Positions 26,677 through 36,865 of a stretch of DNA of 64,000 nucleotides are shown in pieces. Numbering within the stretch: the first letter of the stretch is position 1; every line of letters begins with the position of its first letter. The notes under the pieces were generated by a model. That model saw only the letters and a list, made by a program, of their open reading frames with translations, was not told where the DNA came from and did not search any database. The position numbers and the translations under genes are program-made. The stretch spans positions 1 through 64,000 of the forward strand of contig CAJJBB010000008.1 of the NCBI GenBank assembly GCA_905182305.1, written 5' to 3'. The stretch is from Flavobacteria bacterium MS024-2A (GTDB lineage: Bacteria > Bacteroidota > Bacteroidia > Flavobacteriales > Flavobacteriaceae).

Positions 26677-26715
26677 TGTCAAGCTGTCAGTTTACGTATT
26701 GTGGCATAATGCTTG
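26677..26715 (+). promoter_or_regulatory. dnaK upstream element with TGnCA repeats
   Basis: In order: TGTCA (26677-26681), 3 bases, TGTCA (26685-26689), 12 bases, TGGCA (26702-26706), 6 bases, TTG (26713-26715), then 32 bases to the dnaK ATG. This matches the grpE element in order and in spacing within one base. TGGCA-N6-TTG has the spacing of a sigma54 -24/-12 promoter, though the GC of the -12 box is missing. The TAnnTTTG box is not good here. Confidence 0.55.
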
Positions 26716-26747
26716 AAATAGTCTAAATCAAATATTAATACATTATC

Positions 26748-28652
26748 ATGAGTAAAATTATTGGAATTGATTTAGGAACCACTAATTCGTGTGTTTCTGT
26801 AATGGAAGGGAATGAACCTGTTGTTATTCCCAATGCAGAAGGTAAAAGAACAACTCCTTCTGTAATTGCTTTTGTTGAAGGAGGTGAAATCAAAGTCGGC
26901 GATCCTGCAAAAAGGCAAGCGGTTACTAATCCCACAAAAACAATTGCTTCTGTTAAGCGTTTTATGGGGAATAAATATTCTGAGTCAAGTAATGAACTTA
27001 AGAATTTAGCATATAAAGTAGTAAAGGGTGATAATGATACTCCACGGATTGATATTGATGGGCGTTTATATACACCTCAAGAATTATCTGCAATGACTCT
27101 TCAGAAAATGAAGAAAACAGCTGAAGATTATTTAGGTCACGATGTAACCGAAGCAGTTATTACTGTTCCAGCTTATTTTAATGACGCCCAACGTCAGGCC
27201 ACTAAAGAAGCAGGTGAAATTGCAGGTTTAAAAGTACAGAGAATCATAAACGAGCCTACTGCTGCTGCTCTTGCATATGGTATGGACAAAGGTGGTTCTG
27301 ATAAGAAAATAGCAGTTTATGACCTTGGTGGAGGTACTTTTGATATTTCTATTCTTGAATTAGGAGATGGAGTTTTTGAAGTGTTATCAACTAATGGTGA
27401 TACTCACTTAGGAGGGGATGATTTTGATCAAGTTATTATCGATTTTTTAGCAGAAACATTTTTAAAAGATGAGTCGATAGATTTGCGAAAAGATCCAATG
27501 GCACTTCAGCGTTTAAAAGAAGCTGCTGAAAAGGCTAAAATTGAATTATCATCTTCTGCACAGACAGAGATTAATTTGCCTTACGTTACTGCAACAGATT
27601 CTGGACCAAAACACTTGGTAACAACTCTTACCCGCTCTAGCTTTGAGAAGTTAGCAGATAGTTTAGTGAAGCGTTCTATGACCCCTGTTAAAAAGGCATT
27701 AGATGATGCTGGACTTTCTACTTCCGAAATTGATGAAATAATTTTAGTAGGTGGTTCAACTCGTATGCCCGTAATTCAGGAGCAAGTGGAGAAATTTTTC
27801 GGAAAGAAGCCTTCAAAAGGAGTAAATCCTGATGAGGTAGTTGCTGTAGGTGCTGCCATTCAGGGAGGAGTATTATCAGGAGATGTAAAAGATGTTCTTT
27901 TATTAGATGTCACTCCACTTTCTTTAGGAATCGAAACAATGGGGGGAGTTATGACGAAACTAATTGAGTCAAACACCACTATTCCTACTAAAAAATCTCA
28001 AGTTTTTTCAACAGCTGCAGACAACCAACCTTCAGTAGAAATTCATGTCCTACAAGGAGAACGTTCAATGGCAACTGACAATAATACAATTGGACGTTTC
28101 CATTTAGATGGACTTCCACCAGCCCAAAGAGGAACACCACAAATTGAAGTAACTTTCGATATCGATGCCAATGGAATTATTAAAGTAAGTGCGCAAGATA
28201 AAGCTACTGGAAAATCTCAAGACATTCGTATTGAGGCATCTTCTGGATTGACAGAAGAGGAAATCGATAAAATGAAAAAAGAAGCAGAAGCAAATGCTGA
28301 TGCAGACAAAAAAGTAAAAGAAGAAGTTGATAAGCTTAACAGTGCGGATCAAATGGTTTTTCAAACTGAAAAACAATTAAAAGAGTTTGGAGACAAGCTT
28401 TCAGATGATAAAAAAGCACCTGTTGAAGCTGCTTTAGAAGAATTGAAAAAGGCACATGCCTCTAAAGATCTTGCGGGAATTGATAAGGCTTTAGAAACTG
28501 TAAATGAAGCATGGAAAAATGCTTCTGAAGAGATGTATAAAGCACAAGCTGAAGCTGGAGGAGATGAAGCACAGCCAAAAGGTGATGCTCCAGGACCCGA
28601 TGCAACAGGAGGTGATGATGTTCAAGATGTAGATTTTGAAGAAGTAAAGTAA
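26748..28652 (+). CDS. dnaK: Molecular chaperone DnaK (Hsp70)
   Basis: A 634-residue Hsp70. The ATPase domain begins [13 protein letters not shown] and contains [13 protein letters not shown] and LVGGSTRMP; the linker [15 protein letters not shown] follows near residue 385. The substrate domain and helical lid end with a G/D-rich tail and [11 protein letters not shown], the EEV-like end common in bacterial DnaK. It is monocistronic, with a stress-type upstream element and a strong terminator after the stop. Its partners GrpE and DnaJ are encoded 17-18 kb upstream. Confidence 0.98.
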   Translation: MSKIIGIDLGTTNSCVSVMEGNEPVVIPNAEGKRTTPSVIAFVEGGEIKVGDPAKRQAVTNPTKTIASVKRFMGNKYSESSNELKNLAYKVVKGDNDTPRIDIDGRLYTPQELSAMTLQKMKKTAEDYLGHDVTEAVITVPAYFNDAQRQATKEAGEIAGLKVQRIINEPTAAALAYGMDKGGSDKKIAVYDLGGGTFDISILELGDGVFEVLSTNGDTHLGGDDFDQVIIDFLAETFLKDESIDLRKDPMALQRLKEAAEKAKIELSSSAQTEINLPYVTATDSGPKHLVTTLTRSSFEKLADSLVKRSMTPVKKALDDAGLSTSEIDEIILVGGSTRMPVIQEQVEKFFGKKPSKGVNPDEVVAVGAAIQGGVLSGDVKDVLLLDVTPLSLGIETMGGVMTKLIESNTTIPTKKSQVFSTAADNQPSVEIHVLQGERSMATDNNTIGRFHLDGLPPAQRGTPQIEVTFDIDANGIIKVSAQDKATGKSQDIRIEASSGLTEEEIDKMKKEAEANADADKKVKEEVDKLNSADQMVFQTEKQLKEFGDKLSDDKKAPVEAALEELKKAHASKDLAGIDKALETVNEAWKNASEEMYKAQAEAGGDEAQPKGDAPGPDATGGDDVQDVDFEEVK

Positions 28653-28673
28653 TGTTACTTTACTCATAAAACT

Positions 28674-28704
28674 AAAAAGCACCTTATTAAGGTGCTTTTT
28701 TTTT
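28674..28704 (+). terminator. Terminator between dnaK and rlmF
   Basis: AAAAAGCACCTTA / TTAAGGTGCTTTTTTTT forms a long stem with almost no loop beyond the central bases. It has A-runs on one side and T-runs on the other, so it can stop both dnaK and the convergent rlmF. Confidence 0.9.
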
Positions 28705-28718
28705 ATATAAAAGGCAGA

Positions 28719-29678
28719 TTATTTCCAACGTTTATCTCTCCACTCATTTTGTTGTTCTTTAGAGAGAAAGGTCCAAATAACAATTCGTGACACTTTATTA
28801 CCTGTGCCCATTTTTATAGTTTTTATCTCAGTAACTTTTTCATTATTTAATAGTTTATAAATACCCTTTAAATTAGATTGTTTTGCGACAAGTGTTGTAA
28901 ACCAAAAACAATTTTCTGCAAAAATTTCACTTTCATGAATAATGTTGGAAATAAAATTTAATTCTCCTCCCTCATAAACTAATTCATTTGAGTTTCCTGA
29001 AAAGTTAAGTAGGGTTTCGTTATTAATTTTTCCGCTTAGGTTTTTAACTTTACGTTGATTTTCTTTTACTGCCGATTCAAGAGATTCGTGGAAAGGTGGA
29101 TTGCAAAGTGTAATATCAATAAACTCTGAAGTGTCAAGAATTCCATTAAAAATGGAAGTAATATTTTTTTGAACCCTGCACTCAATGTTAGATTTAAGAG
29201 AAGGATTTGAACTGATTATTTTTTTAGCACTGTCAATTGATTTTAAATCAATGTCAGTAGAAATGAATCTCCAGTCGTATTCTGTAACTCCTAAAATTGG
29301 ATAGATACAACTAGCCCCAGTTCCAATATCTAAACATTTAATTTTTGAGCCCTCTGGAGTACGACCAAAATTATGTTCGCTTATTAAATCTGCCAAGTAA
29401 TGAATATAGTCTGCTCTTCCTGGAATGGGTGGGCATAGATTAGTGTCAGGAAAATCCCAATAAACAATTCCATAATAATAATGAAGTATTGCTTTGTTTA
29501 ATTCTTTTACAGCCTTAGGGTTTGCAAAATCAATGGAGTCATTGCCATGTTTATTTGGTTTCACAAAAGCCTTTAATTGGGGATTTTTTTTCACCAGTGC
29601 GTTTAGATCATAGCGACCTCGATTTTTATTTCGTGGATGAAGCTTTAATTTTTCTTTTATTTTTTTTTTGTTTGACAT
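28719..29678 (-). CDS. rlmF: 23S rRNA (adenine(1618)-N6)-methyltransferase
   Basis: A SAM-dependent N6-adenine methyltransferase of 319 residues. The N-terminal HPRNKNRGRYDLNAL segment and PIPGRADYIHYLADL are diagnostic of RlmF. SAM motif I is CLDIGTGASCIYPI, and the catalytic NPPF motif is in LCNPPFHESL. The C-terminal part IYKLLNNEKV...KTIKMGTGNKVSR is complete. It stands alone and ends at the shared terminator with dnaK. Confidence 0.94.
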   Translation of the reverse strand: MSNKKKIKEKLKLHPRNKNRGRYDLNALVKKNPQLKAFVKPNKHGNDSIDFANPKAVKELNKAILHYYYGIVYWDFPDTNLCPPIPGRADYIHYLADLISEHNFGRTPEGSKIKCLDIGTGASCIYPILGVTEYDWRFISTDIDLKSIDSAKKIISSNPSLKSNIECRVQKNITSIFNGILDTSEFIDITLCNPPFHESLESAVKENQRKVKNLSGKINNETLLNFSGNSNELVYEGGELNFISNIIHESEIFAENCFWFTTLVAKQSNLKGIYKLLNNEKVTEIKTIKMGTGNKVSRIVIWTFLSKEQQNEWRDKRWK

Positions 29679-29776
29679 TTAAAATTTATTAATAAGTCGA
29701 TCAAAGGTATAGTTTTCTTAGAAGTTTATCTCAAGTAGTTACGAGCCCTTTTAGATTTTAGTTAAATTTACAACCT

Positions 29777-30193
29777 ATGAAAAAAGAAGAGATTCTAAAA
29801 CTTATGAATGCATCCAATTCGCAAACATTGATGCAAACATTATCAATCGATTTTGTTGACTTTGGTGAAGATTATTTAATCGCAAAAATGCCTGTAACTC
29901 CCAGAATCCATCAACCTGATGGGATTTTGCACGGAGGTGCAACGTTTGCTTTGGCCGAAACTGTTGGAAGCGCAGCTGCACAAATGTTTAATAAGTCCAA
30001 AAACACAATAGTTAGAGGGATTGAAATGTCAGGGAATCATCTTAAAAGCATAAAAGATGGTTTTGTTTATGCAAAAGCACAGTCCATCCATAACGGATTT
30101 ACCACTCAGATCTGGGAGATAAAAGTAACTAATCAAGCAGGTGAGCTAATTTCTAGTTGTAAGTTAACAACGCTCACATTACCTAAAAAATAA
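29777..30193 (+). CDS. menI: Hotdog thioesterase, probable DHNA-CoA thioesterase
   Basis: A PaaI-type hotdog protein of 138 residues. The motif QPDGILHGGATFALAETVGS places the catalytic glutamate on the central helix in the same way as E. coli YdiI/MenI. Its position ahead of menF-menD-menB, and the lack of any other thioesterase in the cluster, support a role in releasing 1,4-dihydroxy-2-naphthoate from its CoA ester. Generic acyl-CoA thioesterase activity is the alternative. It is 99 bases upstream of menF. Confidence 0.78.
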   Translation: MKKEEILKLMNASNSQTLMQTLSIDFVDFGEDYLIAKMPVTPRIHQPDGILHGGATFALAETVGSAAAQMFNKSKNTIVRGIEMSGNHLKSIKDGFVYAKAQSIHNGFTTQIWEIKVTNQAGELISSCKLTTLTLPKK

Positions 30194-30292
30194 ATCTTAC
30201 CAGAACAAAATAATTGTAATGATCCATGGGTATTTAAAATATGAGTCTTTTGCTAATTGTAATTACCTAATTAATTATAAGAAAAAGTCAAT

Positions 30293-31330
30293 ATGAATTC
30301 ATTGCAAGACAAACTTATAGAATTATGGGACAGGCAACATCCTTTTGTTTCTTTTAGGGTTCCTAATTCAGAAGAGGTTATTATCTATTATCAAAACGAA
30401 AATACTCTTTATTCAACTAATGACATGTTGGTCTCAGGATTTGTTATGAGTCCTTTTTTACAAACTGAAGAAACATATTATATTCCCGATGATTTAAATG
30501 AAACATTTCTAAAAAATAATATTCCTTTAGATAAAAAGCAAGAATTTAATTTTAAAGAAGAGGCTTCAAAAAGAGCAGATTTCATTAAATTAATTAAACG
30601 TGCAAAAGAGCAGATTTACTCTGGAGTTTTTAATAAGGTAGTTGTTTCTAGACATTTAACATTTCCTTCAAAAAAAAAGCCAGTAAATTTATTTTTAGCA
30701 TTAGAAAACTTATATCCTGAGACTTTAGTGTATTTATGGCATCATCCTAAAGTAGGTACTTGGTTAGGAGCTTCCCCGGAACAATTGATTAATTCAACAG
30801 TAAAAGCTACCAAGACAGTGTCTTTGGCTGGAACACAACTATATAATCAACATAAACCTTCTAAATGGTCCGCTAAAGAATATGAAGAACAAGCACTGGT
30901 AACCAAAGAAATAACAAATGATTTGGAAACCATATTTCCTTCTGATCAAATTCTTATCAAAGGTCCTTTGAATTTAAGGACAGGAAATTTGTTGCATTTG
31001 TGTACCCACTTTAAAATGCCAGGATTAAAAGTGCCACTCCAACTATTAATAAATGCTTTACACCCAACACCAGCTGTAGGCGGGGTGCCTAAAAAGAAAG
31101 CCATAGAATTTATTAAATCACAAGAAGGCTATAATCGTTCATTTTATACTGGATTTTTAGGGATTATTACAAAAGAGAAAAAACATCTTTTCGTCAATCT
31201 CAGATGTGGAAAATGGAAAGAAGGAGAACTTACTTTATTTGTGGGAGCTGGAATTACAAAAGGGAGTATTCCGGAGAATGAATGGATAGAGACTCAGCGT
31301 AAAGCAACAACCCTTTTTAGAATTTTATAA
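30293..31330 (+). CDS. menF: Isochorismate synthase
   Basis: A chorismate-binding enzyme of 345 residues that makes isochorismate, the first step of menaquinone synthesis. The lysine base lies in FNKVVVSRH, followed by LGASPEQLI, TKTVSLAGTQ, the metal-site LHPTPAVGGVPK and YTGFLGI. The N-terminal 80 residues are divergent and shorter than in TrpE/PabB. The genes next to it (menD, menB, menA, menC, menE) settle the role over salicylate or siderophore pathways. Confidence 0.93.
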   Translation: MNSLQDKLIELWDRQHPFVSFRVPNSEEVIIYYQNENTLYSTNDMLVSGFVMSPFLQTEETYYIPDDLNETFLKNNIPLDKKQEFNFKEEASKRADFIKLIKRAKEQIYSGVFNKVVVSRHLTFPSKKKPVNLFLALENLYPETLVYLWHHPKVGTWLGASPEQLINSTVKATKTVSLAGTQLYNQHKPSKWSAKEYEEQALVTKEITNDLETIFPSDQILIKGPLNLRTGNLLHLCTHFKMPGLKVPLQLLINALHPTPAVGGVPKKKAIEFIKSQEGYNRSFYTGFLGIITKEKKHLFVNLRCGKWKEGELTLFVGAGITKGSIPENEWIETQRKATTLFRIL

Positions 31331-31399
31331 ACCCATTTTCTTTTTCTTGGTGTGCTAACGGTTTTGTACTTTTGCTGGGAATGAAGCATGCCTTAACGA

Positions 31400-33196
31400 A
31401 TGAATAAATATTCTTCTATTCCCCTTGCCCAAACCTTGGTTCGCCTCTGTGCCCAAAATAAAATTGAGAGGATAGTTATTTGTGCAGGTTCACGAAATGC
31501 TCCATTAACCAGCGGTTTTGTTTCTGATCCCTTTTTTAAAACTTATAGCATAGTAGATGAACGTGCTGCAGGATTTTTTGCTCTTGGAATGGCACAACAG
31601 TTAAAACATCCTGTTGCTTTAGTTTGTACTTCAGGCTCTGCATTATTAAATTTTTATCCCGCAATAGCAGAAGCATTTTATAGTGATATTCCATTGATTG
31701 TTTTGTCTGCAGATAGAATGCCTCATAGAATTGATATAGGAGATGGACAAACCATAAGGCAATCAGGAGTTTTTGATTTACATTTGGAAACTGCTGCAAA
31801 TTTAAAACCTGATGTAAGTCATGCGACAGATACCTTACTTCAAAACCCCTTGCAAGAGTTGGTTCCCTTTTCAGCAAGCCTTAAAGAGATTAATGCGATA
31901 CAGAAAAAAAATCAACTTTATAATAATAAAGAAATTTCAAGAGTGCTAAAAATAGCAATTCATCAAAAAGGGCCTGTTCATCTGAATATTCCTTTAGAAG
32001 AACCTCTTTATGAAATGACTTCAAAAGCAATTCCTTTGTCTAAATACACGAATGAAGTACATGTTTTTGATGAATTTAATGAGCAGCTCAAATCAATTAA
32101 AGATCAGTGGCATAATACATCTAAAAAGTGGGTTATTATTGGGGTTATGTCTCCAAACACTATTTCTAAAAACCAGATAGATTTACTTTGTAAAGATCCT
32201 ACAGTGGTCGTTTTTACAGAAACAACTTCAAATATAACTCATCCAAGATCTATCAATTCTATTGATAAACTCATGGCCCCCTTAGAGTTAAGCGAAACCC
32301 TAATGAATAAAACACTTCAGCCTGAAGTCGTTCTAACTTTTGGAGGAATGGTAGTTTCAAAGAAAATCAAATCCTTTTTACGAAACAATCCCCCAAAACA
32401 TCATTGGCATGTTGATCAAAAGAAAGCATATAACACATATTATAGATTAGATCAACATTTAGAAGTCCCTCCGGCTATATTTTTGGAACATTTATATAAA
32501 GATGTTTCGATTCCAAATCATACAGACTATCAAGAATCTATATTAAATATATTTGAAAATTTCAAGCTCAAAGGAGACATATATTTAGACACCCTTGCTT
32601 TTTCAGATTTGAATGCTTTTGACTATATATCAAAAACACTTCCCGAAGGAATACATCTTCAAATTGCAAATAGTTCTTCCATTCGTTATGCACAGTTAAT
32701 GGACTGGCCTAACCGGACTTCTTTTTTTTGTAATCGAGGAACAAGTGGAATTGATGGAAGCACTTCAACAGCAATTGGAGCCGCTTTAATTTCTAAAGCT
32801 CCTACCATTTTAATTACAGGAGATTTAAGTTTTTTATATGATATTAATGGATTATGGAATGATAACATTCCCTCTAATTTTAAAATCATATTAATCAACA
32901 ATAATGGTGGAGGAATTTTCAGAATCTTACCAGGGGAAAAAGACAGCCCCAAACACGATAAATATTTTGAAACTATTCATTCACGTGATGCTAAATATTT
33001 AGCAAAAATATTTGGTTTTTCTTATCAAAAAGCCGCTTCAAAATGGAAATTAAAAAGAAGATTAGCTAAGTTTTATAAAGTAAATAAAACACCACAACTA
33101 TTGGAAATTAATACTCCACGAACACTTAATGATAAGGTTTTACTTGATTATTTTGAAGCAATGGCTACAAATACTATAATTTTAAAAAAAAAATAA
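31400..33196 (+). CDS. menD: 2-succinyl-5-enolpyruvyl-6-hydroxy-3-cyclohexene-1-carboxylate synthase
   Basis: A ThDP-dependent enzyme of 598 residues that adds a succinyl semialdehyde unit from 2-oxoglutarate to isochorismate. The N-terminal Pyr domain has ICAGSRNAPL, the FALGMAQQ glutamate region and CTSGSALLNF. The PP domain has CNRGTSGIDGSTSTAIGA and the ThDP motif GDLSFLYDINGL to NNNGGGIFRILPG. Slightly longer than typical, with an extended helical C-terminus. It starts 69 bases after menF and is followed by menB after 4 bases. Confidence 0.95.
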   Translation: MNKYSSIPLAQTLVRLCAQNKIERIVICAGSRNAPLTSGFVSDPFFKTYSIVDERAAGFFALGMAQQLKHPVALVCTSGSALLNFYPAIAEAFYSDIPLIVLSADRMPHRIDIGDGQTIRQSGVFDLHLETAANLKPDVSHATDTLLQNPLQELVPFSASLKEINAIQKKNQLYNNKEISRVLKIAIHQKGPVHLNIPLEEPLYEMTSKAIPLSKYTNEVHVFDEFNEQLKSIKDQWHNTSKKWVIIGVMSPNTISKNQIDLLCKDPTVVVFTETTSNITHPRSINSIDKLMAPLELSETLMNKTLQPEVVLTFGGMVVSKKIKSFLRNNPPKHHWHVDQKKAYNTYYRLDQHLEVPPAIFLEHLYKDVSIPNHTDYQESILNIFENFKLKGDIYLDTLAFSDLNAFDYISKTLPEGIHLQIANSSSIRYAQLMDWPNRTSFFCNRGTSGIDGSTSTAIGAALISKAPTILITGDLSFLYDINGLWNDNIPSNFKIILINNNGGGIFRILPGEKDSPKHDKYFETIHSRDAKYLAKIFGFSYQKAASKWKLKRRLAKFYKVNKTPQLLEINTPRTLNDKVLLDYFEAMATNTIILKKK

Positions 33197-33200
33197 ATAA

Positions 33201-34016
33201 ATGAGAACTTGGAAATCATTAGCAACTTATAGCGATATTCTTTTTGAATTCTGTGAAGGTGTTGCTAAAATCACAATAAATAGGCCTGATGTATACAATG
33301 CATTTCGTCCAGAAACTAACAATCAAATGCTTGAGGCTATGGAAGTCTGTAGAGAAAATAATGACATAGATATTGTTGTTTTTACTGGAGTAGGAGATAA
33401 AGCTTTTTGTAGTGGAGGTGACCAAAATGTCAAAGGATTAGGAGGCTATGTTGGAGAGGACGGTGTGCCCCGTTTAAATATACTTGATTTACATAAACGA
33501 ATTAGAGAACTCCCAAAGCCAGTAATCGCTATGGTAAACGGTTATGCAATTGGAGGAGGTCATGTTTTACATGTGGTGTGTGACTTAACTATAGCGAGTG
33601 AAAATGCAATTTTTGGACAAACAGGACCAAAAGTCGGAAGTTTTGATGGCGGTTTTGGATCTTCTTATTTAGCGCGCCACGTAGGACAAAAAAAGGCACG
33701 TGAAATTTGGTTTTTATGTCAACAATATTCTGCGCAAGAATCAATGGAAATGGGCATGGTAAACAAGGTTGTTCCACTAGAAGAATTAGAAAATACCGTA
33801 ATGGAGTGGTGTAGAATGATGCAACAACGCAGTCCGCTTGCACTAAGAATGATTAAACGTTCTTTAAACGCTGAATTAGATGGTCAACACGGATTAATGC
33901 AATTGGCTGGTGATGCAACATTAATGTATTATTTGATGGAAGAGGCACAAGAAGGAAAAAAAGCATTTTTAGAGAAACGGGCTCCTAATTTTAAACAATT
34001 TCCTAAATTTCCATAG
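33201..34016 (+). CDS. menB: 1,4-dihydroxy-2-naphthoyl-CoA synthase
   Basis: A crotonase-fold enzyme of 271 residues that cyclises o-succinylbenzoyl-CoA. Typical MenB segments are [47 protein letters not shown] (given by its parts NGYAIGGGH and CDLTIA), [15 protein letters not shown] and the C-terminal [13 protein letters not shown]. The SFDGG loop distinguishes MenB from ordinary enoyl-CoA hydratases. It is tightly linked with menD and menA. Confidence 0.97.
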   Translation: MRTWKSLATYSDILFEFCEGVAKITINRPDVYNAFRPETNNQMLEAMEVCRENNDIDIVVFTGVGDKAFCSGGDQNVKGLGGYVGEDGVPRLNILDLHKRIRELPKPVIAMVNGYAIGGGHVLHVVCDLTIASENAIFGQTGPKVGSFDGGFGSSYLARHVGQKKAREIWFLCQQYSAQESMEMGMVNKVVPLEELENTVMEWCRMMQQRSPLALRMIKRSLNAELDGQHGLMQLAGDATLMYYLMEEAQEGKKAFLEKRAPNFKQFPKFP

Positions 34017-34027
34017 TCTTTCGATTT

Positions 34028-34930
34028 ATGAAACAAATTAAAGTTTGGCTTAAAGCAGTCCGTTTACGAACCCTTCCACTTTCAGTTTCAGGTATTTTGA
34101 TTGGGAATTCTTTGTGCTTTCAGGACCCTGAATTTTCAGGAATTTTATTTGTTTTAATGTTATTTACAGCTATTTCTTTTCAAATTATTTCTAATTTTGC
34201 CAATGACTATGGCGACGGTGTTAAAGGCACCGATAATGACAATAGGTTAGGCCCTAAAAGGGTCTTACAACAAGGTCTTTTAAGTAGAGAAATCCTCAAA
34301 AAGGGGATTGTAATTATTTCACTAATATCACTATTACTAGCTTTTGTATTAATATTCCTAGCATTTGGCTCCAACTCTTGGTATTATATTTTAATATTTA
34401 TTGGTTTAAGTTTTGCAAGCGTTTGGGCTGCAATTTTCTATACTGTTGGAAATAAAGCCTATGGATATTATGGTTTTGGTGATTTATTTGTTTTCCTTTT
34501 TTTTGGAGGAGTCAGTGTATTGGGCGCTTATTTTATTCAACTTAAAACTTTCTCTTATCCAGCTATCCTTTTATCCCTTGTGGTTGGGTTTTTATCAGTT
34601 GGGGTTTTAAATCTTAATAATATGCGTGATATTGATAATGATGCATTTGTGGGAAAGAGAACCTTAGTCGTTATTATGGGAGCAGCAATTGCAAAAAAGT
34701 ATCATTTACTTTTATTGATTGTTTCTGTTTCAATTCTTGTGTATGTTTTTTCTTCAGTATCTATTAGATTTTTTTGGATTCCTTATTTAGCAATTATTCC
34801 ACTTATAGTTCATTTTATATCCGTTCTTAAAAATTCTAAGCCAAAATTTTTTGATCCTGAACTTAAAAAACTATCACTCTCTATTTTTTTTTTATCACTC
34901 CTTGTTTTCCTTAGTTTTTACCTCGGATGA
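34028..34930 (+). CDS. menA: 1,4-dihydroxy-2-naphthoate polyprenyltransferase
   Basis: A UbiA-superfamily membrane enzyme of 300 residues with about nine helices that attaches the prenyl chain to DHNA with loss of CO2. The two aspartate motifs are NFANDYGDGVKGTDND (first) and NNMRDIDNDAFVGKRTL (second). It opens VWLKAVRLRTLPLSVSGI as in the MenA family. Its stop overlaps the menC start by 4 bases (ATGA). Confidence 0.95.
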   Translation: MKQIKVWLKAVRLRTLPLSVSGILIGNSLCFQDPEFSGILFVLMLFTAISFQIISNFANDYGDGVKGTDNDNRLGPKRVLQQGLLSREILKKGIVIISLISLLLAFVLIFLAFGSNSWYYILIFIGLSFASVWAAIFYTVGNKAYGYYGFGDLFVFLFFGGVSVLGAYFIQLKTFSYPAILLSLVVGFLSVGVLNLNNMRDIDNDAFVGKRTLVVIMGAAIAKKYHLLLLIVSVSILVYVFSSVSIRFFWIPYLAIIPLIVHFISVLKNSKPKFFDPELKKLSLSIFFLSLLVFLSFYLG

Positions 34931-35955
34931 TGAAAGCGCATTTTAAAAAACATACCTTAATATTCAAGAATCCCAGCGGAACTTCGCGTGGTGTTTTATT
35001 GAAAAAAGATAGCTGGTTTTTGATCCTTTCTAAGGATCGAAAATCAGGGATAGGTGAGTGTAGTATTTTAAAAGGATTGAGCTATGATGATCATCCTGAT
35101 TTCGAAAAGACCTTGGCTATGCTCTGTAATCAAATAACAAGAGGAGAAACTCTTTTAGATTTAACCTCATGGCCAGCTATTAAAATGGGCTATGAAATGG
35201 CTCTTTTGTCTTTAAAAGGAATACATTCTTATGAGCTCTTTCCTTCTTTTTTTACAAAAGGATCTAAATCAATTCCAATTAACGGTTTGGTTTGGATGGG
35301 TTCTTATGATTTTATGAAACAACAAATTGATGCTCTTTTATCTAAAGGATTTAATTGCATTAAAATTAAAATTGGTGCCCTTGATTTTGATGAAGAGTTA
35401 AGGTTGATCGCTCAGTTGCGTAAAAGATATGATGCAAAAACTATTTCAATTAGAGTTGATGCTAACGGTGCTTTTTTATTCAGTGAAGCACTTTCAAAGC
35501 TTCAGAAATTAAGTGCTTTTCGATTACATTCTATTGAACAGCCAATTGCAACTAAACAGTGGGAAAATATGGCTTTTTTATGTAAAAAAACACCAATTCC
35601 AATTGCATTAGATGAAGAGTTAATAGGGGTTTTTTCAAAGGCATTACAAATTCAAATGCTTGATCAAATTTGCCCCCAATATCTTGTTTTTAAACCTACT
35701 TTATTAGGCGGTTTTTCTTCAACACTACAATGGCTAAGTCTTGCAAAAGAAAAAGGAATTGATTGGTGGATTACTAGTGCCCTTGAGAGTAATATTGGCT
35801 TAAATGCAATTGCACAATTTACCTTTCTCAAAAACATTTCTCTTCCTCAGGGTTTAGGTACAGGATCTCTTTTCACCAATAATATTGAAAGCCCTTTAGT
35901 AATTAAAAAGGGTTGTTTGTGGACTGATAATTCAATATCTTGGAAACAAATTTAA
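34927..35955 (+). CDS. menC: o-Succinylbenzoate synthase
   Basis: An enolase-superfamily dehydratase of 342 residues that converts SHCHC to o-succinylbenzoate. The KxK base pair is in CIKIKIGALDFDEE; metal ligands are the D of RVDANGAF, the E of SIEQPI and the D of IALDEEL. FKPTLLGG carries the second-side lysine. The muconate-lactonising-type N-terminal domain is shorter than in other members. Context settles the assignment against dipeptide epimerase. Confidence 0.92.
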   Translation: MMKAHFKKHTLIFKNPSGTSRGVLLKKDSWFLILSKDRKSGIGECSILKGLSYDDHPDFEKTLAMLCNQITRGETLLDLTSWPAIKMGYEMALLSLKGIHSYELFPSFFTKGSKSIPINGLVWMGSYDFMKQQIDALLSKGFNCIKIKIGALDFDEELRLIAQLRKRYDAKTISIRVDANGAFLFSEALSKLQKLSAFRLHSIEQPIATKQWENMAFLCKKTPIPIALDEELIGVFSKALQIQMLDQICPQYLVFKPTLLGGFSSTLQWLSLAKEKGIDWWITSALESNIGLNAIAQFTFLKNISLPQGLGTGSLFTNNIESPLVIKKGCLWTDNSISWKQI

Positions 35956-35961
35956 TCTAAC

Positions 35962-36864
35962 ATGTTTTTTAATCAAGTTGATTTTACAAAAAACCCTTTT
36001 TGGAAGTACCTATTAGGTTCATTTGTTGTTATCATTTTTAGTTTTATTGGTCAAGCGCCTTTAACCTATTTTATCGTTGAAGCAGGTCCTATGACTTCCA
36101 ACGCTGATCCTATGTCGCTATTAAGGGATTTAGATAAAAACCTTCAATTATTTTTATTACTTATACCTTTTGTGATAGCATTTTTAGGCTTGTGGCTTGT
36201 GGTGGTTAAGTTACACGAAATTACTCTAAGAATAATCGTAACTAGTCGCTCCAGCATTGACTGGCATAGAATATTTTATGCTTTTTTTCTCTGGGGTATT
36301 TTTAGTCTTGTGCTAATTATTGGAGATTATTTTTTCTCACCAGAATCTTATGAATGGAATTTTAATGCTAAAGCATTTGGAATTCTTTTTGTTATTGCGG
36401 TTTTACTGATTCCAATTCAAACAAGTCTTGAAGAATTTATTTTTAGGGGTTATTTAATGCAAGGTTTTGGAGGAATGTTTAAAAACAGATGGGCACCATT
36501 ATTAATGACCTCTCTTATTTTTGGAAGTCTACATATGTTTAATCCTGAAGTAGAAAAATTAGGTTACGGAATTATGGTTTATTACATAGGAACTGGCCTC
36601 TTTTTGGGCATTCTATCACTTATGGATGAAGGGATTGAGCTTGCTATAGGTTTTCATGCTGCAAATAACTTAATAACCGCATTACTTGTTACTTCTTCAT
36701 GGACTGCTTTTCAGACAGAGTCTATTCTTATCGATATATCGGAGCCTTCATTAGGAGCTGAGTTAATTCTTTCCTTAATTGTTTTTTATCCTTTTTTTCT
36801 TTTAATAATGAACAAAAAATATGGATGGAGTAACTGGAAAATGAAATTAACAGGACAACTATAG
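35962..36864 (+). CDS. CPBP-family intramembrane metalloprotease
   Basis: A 300-residue membrane protein with about eight helices and the CPBP (Abi/CAAX protease) signature: EEFIFRGYLMQGF with the two glutamates and arginine, a later FGSLHMFNP histidine, and HAANNLITA near the C-terminus. Family members cut prenylated or other membrane peptides, or act in bacteriocin immunity; the substrate here is unknown. It lies between menC and menE with gaps of 6 and 1 bases, so it is co-expressed with menaquinone synthesis. Confidence 0.9.
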   Translation: MFFNQVDFTKNPFWKYLLGSFVVIIFSFIGQAPLTYFIVEAGPMTSNADPMSLLRDLDKNLQLFLLLIPFVIAFLGLWLVVVKLHEITLRIIVTSRSSIDWHRIFYAFFLWGIFSLVLIIGDYFFSPESYEWNFNAKAFGILFVIAVLLIPIQTSLEEFIFRGYLMQGFGGMFKNRWAPLLMTSLIFGSLHMFNPEVEKLGYGIMVYYIGTGLFLGILSLMDEGIELAIGFHAANNLITALLVTSSWTAFQTESILIDISEPSLGAELILSLIVFYPFFLLIMNKKYGWSNWKMKLTGQL

Positions 36865-36865
36865 C

